From: Regnicoccus frigidus
GTDB taxonomy: Bacteria > Cyanobacteriota > Cyanobacteriia > PCC-6307 > Cyanobiaceae
Direction of reading: 5' to 3'
DNA length: 64,000 nt
NCBI GenBank assembly: GCA_025194985.1
Contig: JAOANE010000055.1
Span: forward strand, 62,001 to 126,000
Of the stretch, positions 7,686-15,775 are shown piece after piece. Position 1 is the stretch's first letter. Every line of letters starts with the position of its first letter. The position numbers were made by a program, and so were the translations under genes. The notes under the pieces were generated by a model that did no database searches, had not been told where the DNA came from, and was given only the letters and a program-made list of their open reading frames with translations.

Positions 7686-9584
7686 TCAGAGCTTGGCGCC
7701 ACAGCTGGGACAGTAGAGATGGGCGCTGACGGTGCTCGATCCACAGGACCCGCACGCGCGGGTGGTGTCGATCGCGAGTTCTGGATGGCTGGGCAGCCCG
7801 ACCATCTGGGCGTTGCTGGCGCCAGGCGGGACCATTGGATAGCAGTTCTCGTTGCGGCGAACCCGTACGTCGATCACAGCGGGACCTGGATGGGCGAAGG
7901 CTTCAGCCAGTTGTTCCTTAAGCCTGGAGCGCTCGGTGATCAGAACTCCCCGGACGCCGAAAGCTTCGGCTAAGGCGGGGAAATTTGGCATGCCTGCCAC
8001 CATTTCAGAAGCGGAATAGCGTTCGCCGTAGAAACTTTCCTGCCATTGGCGCACCATCCCCTGCCAGCCGTTGTTGATGATCACGACCTTCACCGGCAGC
8101 TGATATTGCGACAGGGTGCCGAGCTCCTGAATGTTCATCAGGATGCTGGCATCGCCCGCCACACAGATCACCGCCTCACCGGGATGGGCCACCTGCACGC
8201 CAAGGGCTGCCGGCAGGCCAAATCCCATCGTGCCCAGACCGGCGCTGCTGATCCAATGGCGCGGAGGGTTATTGAGGTACTGGGCCGCCCACATCTGGTG
8301 CTGGCCGACATCGGTGGTGACGAAAGCCTCCGGTGCCAGCTGCCGCAAACTGATCAGAACTTCCTGAGGAGCGATGGCGCCCTTTTCTTCGGGCACATTC
8401 AGGGGGTAATGCTGTTTCCAGCTCTCAATTCTCTCTAGCCAGGCCCTGGTGCGCTGAGAGTCCGGTTCATGGGCTGAGGCTGCCAACAGGGCCTCAAGGG
8501 CCAGGCGCACGTCCGAAACGATCGGTACCTCGGGAAGGCGCACCTTGCCCACTTCGGCGGCATCGATGTCGATGTGGATCACCTGGGCGCGAGGCGCAAA
8601 ACTGTCGATGCGGCCAGTGACGCGGTCATCGAAGCGGGCACCGGCGGCGATCAGCAGGTCGCACTCGGTGACGGCGAAGTTGGCGTAGGCCGTGCCGTGC
8701 ATGCCCAGCATGCCCACGGCCAGGGGATGGCGTTCGTCGAAGGAGCCTTTGCCCATCAAGGTGGTGGTGACAGGCAGCTCAAAGCGTTCAGCCAGCCGCT
8801 TCACCGCTTCGTGGGCGCCAGAACTGATCGCGCCGCCGCCGACGTACAACAACGGCCGCCTGGCGTTTCGGATGAGCTCAAGTGCTTGGTCAATGACCTG
8901 GGGCCTGGGTGGAGCTGCCAGCTGATAGCCCTTCGGAATCACGCTGCCCGGTTCGACGGGCTCATAGGCAAAGACTTCGAGACCCACATCCTTGGGGACA
9001 TCGATCAGAACCGGACCGGGCCGGCCGGTGGAGGCGATCAGAAACGCCTCAGCAACAATCCGACCGATCTGGGCTGGATCGCGCACCACCCAGGAATGCT
9101 TCACGATCGGCAGAGTGATGCCGAAGATGTCGGTTTCCTGGAAGGCATCGGTGCCGATCGAGGCGCGGCTCACCTGGCCGGTGATCACGACTATCGGCAC
9201 CGAATCCATCTGGGCGGTGGCGATGCCCGTGACCAGATTGGTGGCGCCGGGGCCTGAGGTTCCGAAACACACCCCCACCCGGCCGGTGGAGCGGGCGTAG
9301 GCATCGGCAGCATGGGTGCCACCTTGCTCGTGGCGCACCAAGATGTGCTTGAGCCAGCCCTTGGCTTCGGCCTGATGCAGGGCGTCGTAAATGGGCAGGA
9401 TGGCGCCGCCCGGATAGCCAAAAATGTGCTGAACGTCGTGACGATGCAGGGCATCCATCAGGGCTTCGGCGCCGCTCATGGTCACCGGCAAGGGATGGAC
9501 CGCTGCTTGGACTTCAGCAGCCTGATCAGCTTCCGACTGCGTGACGGAAACTTGGCTTGTGGTGGGAACGGACGTGAGGGTCAC
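7686..9584 (-). CDS. ilvB: Acetolactate synthase large subunit
   Basis: 632-residue ThDP-dependent acetohydroxyacid synthase, first committed enzyme of valine, leucine and isoleucine synthesis. Recognisable blocks: the N-terminal PYR domain with GYPGGAILPIYDAL and VRHEQGGTHAADAYAR (catalytic Glu), the middle domain GGGAISSGAHEA, and the ThDP-binding domain with GDASILMNIQELGTLSQY plus VVIINN. The C-terminus carries an extra CGSC-x10-CPSC tail ending CGAKL, which resembles a zinc ribbon. GTG start at 9584. It is first in a minus-strand series; the regulatory subunit gene is not in this window. Confidence 0.95.
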   Translation of the reverse strand: MTLTSVPTTSQVSVTQSEADQAAEVQAAVHPLPVTMSGAEALMDALHRHDVQHIFGYPGGAILPIYDALHQAEAKGWLKHILVRHEQGGTHAADAYARSTGRVGVCFGTSGPGATNLVTGIATAQMDSVPIVVITGQVSRASIGTDAFQETDIFGITLPIVKHSWVVRDPAQIGRIVAEAFLIASTGRPGPVLIDVPKDVGLEVFAYEPVEPGSVIPKGYQLAAPPRPQVIDQALELIRNARRPLLYVGGGAISSGAHEAVKRLAERFELPVTTTLMGKGSFDERHPLAVGMLGMHGTAYANFAVTECDLLIAAGARFDDRVTGRIDSFAPRAQVIHIDIDAAEVGKVRLPEVPIVSDVRLALEALLAASAHEPDSQRTRAWLERIESWKQHYPLNVPEEKGAIAPQEVLISLRQLAPEAFVTTDVGQHQMWAAQYLNNPPRHWISSAGLGTMGFGLPAALGVQVAHPGEAVICVAGDASILMNIQELGTLSQYQLPVKVVIINNGWQGMVRQWQESFYGERYSASEMVAGMPNFPALAEAFGVRGVLITERSRLKEQLAEAFAHPGPAVIDVRVRRNENCYPMVPPGASNAQMVGLPSHPELAIDTTRACGSCGSSTVSAHLYCPSCGAKL

Positions 9585-9611
9585 GGCAGCAGGGACGCAC
9601 TCATCTAGAGA

Positions 9612-9641
9612 GCTAACATTAAGGTCTGGGTGGACGTTAGC
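9612..9641 (-). promoter_or_regulatory. Inverted repeat upstream of ilvB
   Basis: GCTAAC (9612-9617) and GTTAGC (9636-9641) are inverted half-sites 18 bases apart, about 30-55 bases upstream of the ilvB start. On the minus strand one arm overlaps the sequence TTAATGTTAGC, which contains a possible -10 element. It could be an operator for ilvB; short arms make chance occurrence possible. Confidence 0.3.
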
Positions 9642-9701
9642 GGCAGCTCTTGACCATGCACCGCAAGATATCTCCAGGATCGAGTGAGCGGTTGTGCCGG
9701 C

Positions 9702-10877
9702 TTAGAGGAGGCCAAGGGCATGCAGAGGGCCTTGGCCGCTGATCAGTTCAAGCAGAAAAGCCGAGAAGCCAAGCATCGCCAGCCGCCCATTCCAGACCTC
9801 GGAGCTGTTGTTCCAGCCCCAGACCCACTTCTCCTGGGGGTAGAGCTTGACCTTGGTGGGGAGCTTGGCAGCTTGATCGAGGTTGACCTCCGGTCCAGCG
9901 AGGGCGGTTTCGACCAGATCGGCCAGGCCTTTGATGAAGGTGGGGTAGGTATCGAGGGCCGGGACCCGGCGGAAATTCTGAATTCCAGCTTCCGTCGCGA
10001 TCTCCCGGTACTCGATGTCGATTTCCTCGAGGGTTTCGATGTGCTCGCTCACGAAACTGATCGGGATCACCACCAGTTCCTTGACGCCCTCGCCACCAAG
10101 GCGGACCAGGGCTTCGTCGGTATAGGGCTTGAGCCACTCCACCGGACCGACCCGGCTTTGATAAGCGAGGGTGTGGGGATTGTGATGGCCGAGCTGACGC
10201 TCCAGCTCGGCCATCACCAGGGCGGTCGAGGCTTCGATGTGCTGCTGGTAGGGATCGCCCGCTTCCTCCACATAGCTCTTGGGAACGCCATGGGCACTGA
10301 AAAAGACATGGGCCGTAGGGGGGTCGTTGCAGGCCCTCAGTTCGGTGGCGGCCAGTTCGGCCAGGGCCTGCACATAACCGGGGTGGTCGTACCAGGTGCG
10401 GATGCAGCGGATCGGCAGCCGATTGAATTCCGGGTCGGCCTGGCGGAGGCGTTGCAACTCCCGGAAGCTGGAGCCGCTGGTGCTGATCGAGAAGTGGGGA
10501 TAGAGGGGAAGCACCACCACCTCATCAACGGCATCAGCCTTGAGATCGGCAACAGCAGACTCCGTGAACGGATGCCAGTAGCGCATGGCCACGTAAGTGG
10601 TGGCCTGGACGTGGCGTTGGCGCAGTTCGCTCTGGAGTTCGCGCGCTTGCTGCTCGGTGATGCGTCGCAGGGGAGAGCCCCCACCGATCGAGCGGTAGGC
10701 CTCCTGTGACTTGCCGCTGCGCAGGGTGCTGATCAGCCAGGCCAGAGGCCTTTGTAGGGCTGGTATCGGCAGGCGAATGATCTCCGGATCCGAAAACAGG
10801 TTGTAAAGGAACGGGCCGACATCTTCAATTCGCTCCGGCCCACCGAGGTTCAGCAGCACCACGCCGACCCTGGCCAT
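9702..10877 (-). CDS. hemH: Ferrochelatase with C-terminal HLIP-type helix
   Basis: 391-residue ferrochelatase, inserting Fe2+ into protoporphyrin IX to make heme. The start VGVVLLNLGGP, the catalytic-His block FFSAHGVPKSYVEEAGDPY and the acidic metal-side block SEHIETLEEIDIEYRE are all present. After the catalytic domain, a linker leads to a chlorophyll a/b-binding-type transmembrane motif near residues 355-385 (WNGRLAMLGFSAFLLELI), as is usual for cyanobacterial and plant type-I enzymes; it anchors the protein in thylakoid membranes and has been linked to chlorophyll binding and dimerisation. ATG at 10877. Single gene between ilvB and the divergent recombinase. Confidence 0.97.
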   Translation of the reverse strand: MARVGVVLLNLGGPERIEDVGPFLYNLFSDPEIIRLPIPALQRPLAWLISTLRSGKSQEAYRSIGGGSPLRRITEQQARELQSELRQRHVQATTYVAMRYWHPFTESAVADLKADAVDEVVVLPLYPHFSISTSGSSFRELQRLRQADPEFNRLPIRCIRTWYDHPGYVQALAELAATELRACNDPPTAHVFFSAHGVPKSYVEEAGDPYQQHIEASTALVMAELERQLGHHNPHTLAYQSRVGPVEWLKPYTDEALVRLGGEGVKELVVIPISFVSEHIETLEEIDIEYREIATEAGIQNFRRVPALDTYPTFIKGLADLVETALAGPEVNLDQAAKLPTKVKLYPQEKWVWGWNNSSEVWNGRLAMLGFSAFLLELISGQGPLHALGLL

Positions 10878-10979
10878 GCCCGAACGACTCCTTCATTAGC
10901 GCTGAGCGTAACGCCGCCCGCCGACCCCTGGCCGCCCCTGGCCTGGATCGATAGGGTCGGCCGTGCCCCGGCAACGGCT

Positions 10980-12164
10980 TTGGACCAGGTTGCGCTTGAT
11001 TCGGAACTGAGGCGGCACAACGACTTGCTGGCCGCCAGTGGGGTGTCCCTGCGGCTCGAGCGGCGTGGCCAGCGTCTGGTGCTGCGGGGCCCCTTGCCGT
11101 GCAGGCGTGGTGGTGGCAACTTTCCCGTCCAGCGGATCAGTCTCGGCTTACCCGCCACTGCGGCAGGCCTCACCCAGGCCCGCCGCGACCTGCGCCGCCT
11201 GCAGCAGCAGCTTCAGCAGCAGCGCTTCGACTGGCAGGCCTGGAGCCATCCGAGCAGCCCGCCCACGTCGGAGCCATCCACGGTTTCAACTGCGGCTTCA
11301 ACTGCGGCGGTGCTCGAGCATTTCGAGGCCAGCTTCTTTGCTGACCCACGCCGCCGCCGCCATCCGTCCGGCAGCCGCTCCACCTGGCAGGGGGCCTACC
11401 TCCCGTACCTGAGACGGTTGCTGGCGGCAGCCACCCGTCAGCACCGGCAACTCGACCCCGATCTCTTCCTTCAGGTGTTGGAGAGCTATCCGGCGGCCAG
11501 CCGCAGCCGGCAGCAATGCGGCACCGCCCTGGCCGCCCTTGGCCGCCAACTGGGACTCTCCCTCGCCGAGGACTGGGGGGAACGCTCCGGTGGCTACGGG
11601 CTCCATCAAGCCCAGTTCCGCCAGCTGCCCAGCGATGACGACGTCCAGGCGCATGTGGCCCGGATCCCCAACCCTGCCTGGCGGCTGGCCTATGGCTTGA
11701 TGGCGACCTATGGCCTGCGCAACCACGAGGTGTTTTTCTGCGATCTCTCCCCCCTGGCGCCAGGCGGCGACCGCGTACTGCGGGTGCTGCCCACCAGCAA
11801 GACCGGTGAACATCAGGTCTGGCCCTTCCATCCCGAATGGGTGGAGCTTTTCGAATTGCCGAAACTGGTGGAAGCAGCCGGTGCCCTGCCGGCGGTGCGT
11901 ACCGATCTGACCCGCACCACCCTCCAGCAGGTGGGCCGCCGGGTGGCCGAGCAGTTCCGCCGCTACGACCTGCCGATCACCCCCTACGACCTTCGCCACG
12001 CCTGGGCCGTGCGCACGATCCACATCGGCCTGCCTGACACCGTGGCGGCCCGGATGATGGGTCACTCCGTGACGATTCACACCCGCACCTACCACCACTG
12101 GATCACCCGTCGCGACCAGCAACAGGCGGTGGATGCGGCCCTGGCCAGGCGCCGAGTGGCCTGA
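10980..12164 (+). CDS. Tyrosine recombinase / integrase-like protein
   Basis: About 394 residues. The C-terminal half is a tyrosine recombinase domain: YGLRNHEV (box I Arg, near residue 245), TSKTGEH (beta-hairpin Lys), TPYDLRHAWAVR (box II, with Tyr where His is usual before the DLR) and MGHSVTIHTRTYHHW (GH plus the nucleophilic Tyr near residue 370). The N-terminal half has a Gln/Arg-rich helical segment and a Ser/Thr/Ala-rich linker. No phage genes, tRNA or repeats suggesting att sites lie nearby, and base composition matches the core genome. The first in-frame start is a TTG at 10980; GTG at 11043 is an alternative. It precedes cobO on the same strand. Confidence 0.75.
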   Translation: MDQVALDSELRRHNDLLAASGVSLRLERRGQRLVLRGPLPCRRGGGNFPVQRISLGLPATAAGLTQARRDLRRLQQQLQQQRFDWQAWSHPSSPPTSEPSTVSTAASTAAVLEHFEASFFADPRRRRHPSGSRSTWQGAYLPYLRRLLAAATRQHRQLDPDLFLQVLESYPAASRSRQQCGTALAALGRQLGLSLAEDWGERSGGYGLHQAQFRQLPSDDDVQAHVARIPNPAWRLAYGLMATYGLRNHEVFFCDLSPLAPGGDRVLRVLPTSKTGEHQVWPFHPEWVELFELPKLVEAAGALPAVRTDLTRTTLQQVGRRVAEQFRRYDLPITPYDLRHAWAVRTIHIGLPDTVAARMMGHSVTIHTRTYHHWITRRDQQQAVDAALARRRVA

Positions 12165-12204
12165 GTCGGCCAGAGTGCAACCAGCCCATCCCCGTTTGAA
12201 TTCC

Positions 12205-12885
12205 ATGGCTGACCACAATTCCGCCGTCGCTGGACTCGATCGCCAGGCCGCCGAGCTCGGCCCGGGTGGGGTACTGGCACCCGAGCCGGATGCCGAGGGC
12301 TACCGGCGGCGGATGGAGCGCCGCAAGGAGGTGCAGCAGCAGCGCGTGGGGGAGCGCAATCTTGAGCAGGGGCTTGTGCTGGTGTTCACCGGCGATGGCA
12401 AGGGCAAGACAACGGCAGCCCTTGGTCTGGTGTTGCGCACCCTCGGCCATGGCGAGCGGGTGGCCGTCGTCCAGTTCATCAAGGGCGGCTGGCAGCCGGG
12501 AGAGGCCAAAGCCCTGGAGATCTTCGGCGATGCCCTGGTCTGGCAGTCGCTGGGGGAAGGCTTCACCTGGGAAACCCAGAACCGCGACAGGGACCGGCAA
12601 TTAGTCCAGGAGGCCTGGCAGCAGTCGCTGCTCCATCTGGCCGATGGCCAACGCAAGCTGGTGGTGCTCGATGAAATCAACGTGGCCCTGAAACTGGGCT
12701 ACCTGGAGCTTGATCAGGTGCTTGGAGGCCTGGACCGGCGCCCTGAGCTCACCCATGTGGCCTTGACCGGTCGTGGGGCGCCGCCGGCCCTGCTGGAGCG
12801 TGCCGACCTGGTCACGGAGATGCGGCTGGTGCGCCACCCATTCCGCGAGAAGGGGATCAAAGCGCAGGTCGGTATCGAGTATTGA
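12205..12885 (+). CDS. cobO: Cob(I)yrinic acid a,c-diamide adenosyltransferase
   Basis: 226-residue ATP:corrinoid adenosyltransferase of the CobO/BtuR (CobA) family, attaching the 5'-deoxyadenosyl group to cobalt in B12 (pseudocobalamin) synthesis. P-loop GDGKGKTTAALGLVLR begins near residue 63; VVQFIKGGW and VVLDEINVALKLGYL are family blocks, and the protein ends RHPFREKGIKAQVGIEY as is typical. ATG at 12205 was chosen; the frame is open further upstream into the recombinase gene but without family similarity. A second corrinoid gene, cobK, lies 20 kb away. Confidence 0.95.
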   Translation: MADHNSAVAGLDRQAAELGPGGVLAPEPDAEGYRRRMERRKEVQQQRVGERNLEQGLVLVFTGDGKGKTTAALGLVLRTLGHGERVAVVQFIKGGWQPGEAKALEIFGDALVWQSLGEGFTWETQNRDRDRQLVQEAWQQSLLHLADGQRKLVVLDEINVALKLGYLELDQVLGGLDRRPELTHVALTGRGAPPALLERADLVTEMRLVRHPFREKGIKAQVGIEY

Positions 12886-12937
12886 GCCGGAGCGTTGCTA
12901 CTGTTCGGCCGTTTGAACGAGCCGAGCGCTGAACCCG

Positions 12938-13651
12938 ATGGCTTATCGGCGAGTCCTCCTCAAGCTCAGCGGCGAAGCGTTGATGGGAGATCAGGGCTAC
13001 GGCATCGATCCGGCCATCGTGCAGTCGATTGCCAGCGATGTGGCTGAGGTTGTTGCCTCTGGCACCCAGTTGGCCATCGTGGTGGGTGGAGGCAACATCT
13101 TCCGCGGCCTTAAAGGTTCGGCCGCCGGCATGGAGCGTGCCACGGCTGATTACGTGGGCATGCTGGCCACAGTCATGAACGCGATCACCCTGCAAGATGC
13201 CCTGGAGCGCGTGGGTGTGGCCACCCGGGTGCAGACCGCCATCGACATGCAGGAGTTGGCGGAGCCCTACATCCGTCGTCGGGCCATTCGCCACCTGGAG
13301 AAGGGCCGTGTGGTGGTGTTCGGGGCTGGTTGCGGCAACCCCTTCTTCACCACCGACACCGCAGCAGCGTTGAGGGCCGCCGAAATCAACGCCGATGTGG
13401 TGTTCAAAGCCACCAAGGTGGATGGCGTCTACGACCGGGACCCGGCCCATCACCCGGATGCCGTCCGTTACGACACCCTCACCTTTCAGGATGTGCTCAG
13501 CGGTGAGTTGGCTGTCATGGACAGCACAGCCATCGCCCTCTGCAAGGACAACTCCATCCCGATCGTTGTTTTCGATCTGTTCGGTCAGGGCAATATCGGC
13601 AGGGCGGTCGCCGGCGAGCCGATCGGCACCAGCATCACTCCCGCCGGCTAG
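12938..13651 (+). CDS. pyrH: UMP kinase
   Basis: 237-residue hexameric bacterial uridylate kinase (amino-acid-kinase fold) converting UMP to UDP. Start MAYRRVLLKLSGEALMG, the VVGGGNIFRG glycine-rich loop, the FGAGCGNPFFTTDTAAALRA block and TKVDGVYDRDP are diagnostic. Length is normal. It lies 27 bases upstream of frr, the widely conserved pyrH-frr order, so the two are almost certainly co-transcribed. Confidence 0.97.
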   Translation: MAYRRVLLKLSGEALMGDQGYGIDPAIVQSIASDVAEVVASGTQLAIVVGGGNIFRGLKGSAAGMERATADYVGMLATVMNAITLQDALERVGVATRVQTAIDMQELAEPYIRRRAIRHLEKGRVVVFGAGCGNPFFTTDTAAALRAAEINADVVFKATKVDGVYDRDPAHHPDAVRYDTLTFQDVLSGELAVMDSTAIALCKDNSIPIVVFDLFGQGNIGRAVAGEPIGTSITPAG

Positions 13652-13678
13652 CTCCGGCTTTCTCCCCATTGCAACGTC

Positions 13679-14224
13679 ATGGACATGGATATCGAAGCGA
13701 GCATGCGCAAGTCGGTGGAAGCCACCCAGCGCACCTTCAACACAATCCGCACGGGCCGTGCCAACCCTTCCCTGCTCGACAAGCTCTCGGTCGAGTATTA
13801 CGGCGCCGAAACACCTTTGCGTTCCCTGGCTACACTTTCGACCCCAGATTCCCAGACCATCCAGATCCAGCCGTTCGATAGTGGTTCGATGGCCCTGATT
13901 GAAAAGGCCATCGCCATGAGTGATCTGGGGCTCACGCCCAACAACGACGGCAAGGTCATCCGGATCAACATTCCGCCTTTGACCGAAGATCGCCGCAAAG
14001 AGTTCTGCAAACTTGCCTCCAAGTACGCCGAAGAGGGAAAGGTGTCCTTGCGCAACATTCGTCGTGAGGCGATCGACCAGATCAAGAAACAGGAAAAGGA
14101 CGGTGACCTCTCCGAGGATCAAAGCCGCGATGAACAGGAGAAGGTGCAGAAGATCACCGACCGCACCATCGCCGAACTCGAGAAGCATCTCAGTGAGAAG
14201 GAACGCGACATTCTCAAAGTTTGA
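13679..14224 (+). CDS. frr: Ribosome recycling factor
   Basis: 181-residue RRF, which with EF-G splits post-termination ribosomes. The signature FNTIRTGRANPSLLDKLSVEYYGAETPL (here split across residues ~20-47), NIPPLTEDRRKEFCK and the C-terminal helix with KEQEKDGDLSEDQ-like sequence are present. ATG at 13679; a second in-frame Met two codons on is an alternative. The stop overlaps the next gene's TTG start as TTGA. Confidence 0.97.
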   Translation: MDMDIEASMRKSVEATQRTFNTIRTGRANPSLLDKLSVEYYGAETPLRSLATLSTPDSQTIQIQPFDSGSMALIEKAIAMSDLGLTPNNDGKVIRINIPPLTEDRRKEFCKLASKYAEEGKVSLRNIRREAIDQIKKQEKDGDLSEDQSRDEQEKVQKITDRTIAELEKHLSEKERDILKV

Positions 14225-15363
14225 GCCAGCTTGACGCCGATGTGATCGTCGTTGGGGCTGGTGTCGCCGGCTCAGCGGCGGCCTATCACCTGGCGGCCCG
14301 GGGCCGCCAGGTGAAGCTGCTTGAAGCCCTCCGCCAACCCCGCGGCAAGCCCTGCGGCGGTGGCATGGCCGCGTCAGTGCAGAAGTGGTTCCCCTTCGAT
14401 CTTCGCCCTGCTGTCGATCAGGTGATCGACCAGGTGCGCTTCACCTGGTGCCTGGAGGATCCCGTGGTGGCGGAACTTCCTGGCGAATCACCGTTCTGGA
14501 TCGTGCGCCGTTCCGTGCTGGATCCCTTTCTGGCGGCCAAAGCCGTGGCGGCTGGTGCCGATCTACTCGAGGGCACGCCGGTGGTGTCGATCGAGCCGAG
14601 CGGCGAGCACTGGCGCGTGCGGACCGAGCAGGGCAGCACCCTGCTCGCCCGTGCCGTGGTGATCGCCGACGGGGCCCGCAGTCGCTTCAACGCTCCACTG
14701 GGCCTCGGAGCCCTCAAGCCCCGCTACGCCTCCGCCCTTTCGGTGGAGGTGGAGGGAGTTGTTGCCGATCCCAACAGTGCTCGCTTTGAATTCGGACTGG
14801 TGCGCCATGGCTTCTGCTGGGCCTTTCCCCGTCAAGGCGGCTACAGCATCGGGGTCGGCACGTTCCTGGGACGCGATCTGGCCAATGCCGATGAGGTGAT
14901 GGCTGCGCTGTTGCCCAGCCTCGGTTGCGCGGCTGACGCCGGTGTGCGCCGGTCCTGGCCCCTGCGGGTCTGGGATGGCCACCACCGACTGCACGGTCCT
15001 GGTGTGCTGGTCGTCGGTGATGCGGCCTCGCTCTGTGATCCCTTCCTGGCCGAGGGGCTCAGGCCTGCCCTGCTCAGTGGCACCAGAGCCGCTGCCTCCC
15101 TCGACGACTGGCTGTCGGGCGACGGGGCAGCCCTGGCGGGATACACCGGCACGATGCGGCGGGAATGGGGCCAGTCGATGGCCTGGGGACGACGGATCGC
15201 CCAGGTATTTTATCGGGTGCCGAAGCTCGGCTACCAACTGGGGATCAAGCGCCCCACCGCTCCCCGTCGCATCGCTCAGATCCTCTCCGGCGAGATGGGC
15301 TACGGCGATATTGCCCAGCGCGTGATCCGCCGCTTGTTGTTCAGCGCCTCAGGCAATCCTTGA
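14221..15363 (+). CDS. Geranylgeranyl-reductase-family FAD oxidoreductase
   Basis: 380-residue flavoprotein of the geranylgeranyl reductase (ChlP-like) family. An N-terminal FAD Rossmann motif VVGAGVAGSAAAYHLA lies near residue 10, followed by KPCGGGMAASVQKWF, and the second FAD block VLVVGDAASLCDPFLAEGLRPAL near residue 260. ChlP itself reduces the geranylgeranyl chain of chlorophyll; this sequence is a divergent relative and its substrate is unknown. Start is TTG at 14221, overlapping the frr stop as TTGA, implying translational coupling. Its 3' end overlaps the converging cNMP-binding gene by 23 bases. Confidence 0.8.
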   Translation: MSQLDADVIVVGAGVAGSAAAYHLAARGRQVKLLEALRQPRGKPCGGGMAASVQKWFPFDLRPAVDQVIDQVRFTWCLEDPVVAELPGESPFWIVRRSVLDPFLAAKAVAAGADLLEGTPVVSIEPSGEHWRVRTEQGSTLLARAVVIADGARSRFNAPLGLGALKPRYASALSVEVEGVVADPNSARFEFGLVRHGFCWAFPRQGGYSIGVGTFLGRDLANADEVMAALLPSLGCAADAGVRRSWPLRVWDGHHRLHGPGVLVVGDAASLCDPFLAEGLRPALLSGTRAAASLDDWLSGDGAALAGYTGTMRREWGQSMAWGRRIAQVFYRVPKLGYQLGIKRPTAPRRIAQILSGEMGYGDIAQRVIRRLLFSASGNP

Positions 15364-15718
15364 GCTGCCGGAGGCGACTGTCGATCGAGCCGAGCAATTC
15401 GATCGCGAACATCGGGGCCTCCTGAACGGCAAACAGGAACTTCTCCCTGTTCATCACCAAGATCCGGCACGCGGTCAGGGCCTTGGCATCGCCGTAACGG
15501 CGGTGATCGGATGTCACCAGCGCCCCGGCTCCGAAGACATCGCCCGCTTCGATCTCCTCGTGGCCGGCATCGCCATTCCAGCTGAGCTGGACCCTGCCTT
15601 CTAAAACTCCGAACATGCAGGAGCCAGGTTCTCCAGCACTGAAAACCTTTTCCCCCGGCTCAAGCTGACGAACTTCGCCTTGATCGGCGAGGGCGCGCAT
15701 GGTGTCGAGAGCGTTCAC
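15341..15718 (-). CDS. Cyclic-nucleotide-binding domain protein (no HTH)
   Basis: 125 residues, essentially one cNMP-binding (CRP/FNR sensor) beta-barrel: LEPGEKVFSAGEPGSCMFGVLEGRVQL, AGDVFGAGALVT, then a short C-terminal helix pair. No DNA-binding domain is present, so it is a stand-alone sensor module rather than a transcription factor. The phosphate-binding cassette is not clearly canonical, so ligand binding is uncertain. GTG start at 15718. It follows the transaldolase on the same strand, and its last 23 bases overlap the converging flavoprotein gene. Confidence 0.8.
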   Translation of the reverse strand: MNALDTMRALADQGEVRQLEPGEKVFSAGEPGSCMFGVLEGRVQLSWNGDAGHEEIEAGDVFGAGALVTSDHRRYGDAKALTACRILVMNREKFLFAVQEAPMFAIELLGSIDSRLRQLKDCLRR

Positions 15719-15775
15719 GGGCAGAACCGAGTGGAATCAGCAGACCAGTCTGGGGTAGCAGCGGGCAAAACAGGC

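Noticed and set aside
10980..12164. Prophage or genomic island around the recombinase
   Set aside because: No phage structural genes, tRNA, direct repeats or GC shift nearby; flanks are ordinary hemH and cobO.
11298..12218. Minus-strand ORF of 306 codons
   Set aside because: Antisense to the recombinase gene and of shadow composition.
12857..14188. Minus-strand ORF of 443 codons
   Set aside because: Fully antisense to pyrH and frr; shadow of GC-rich third positions.
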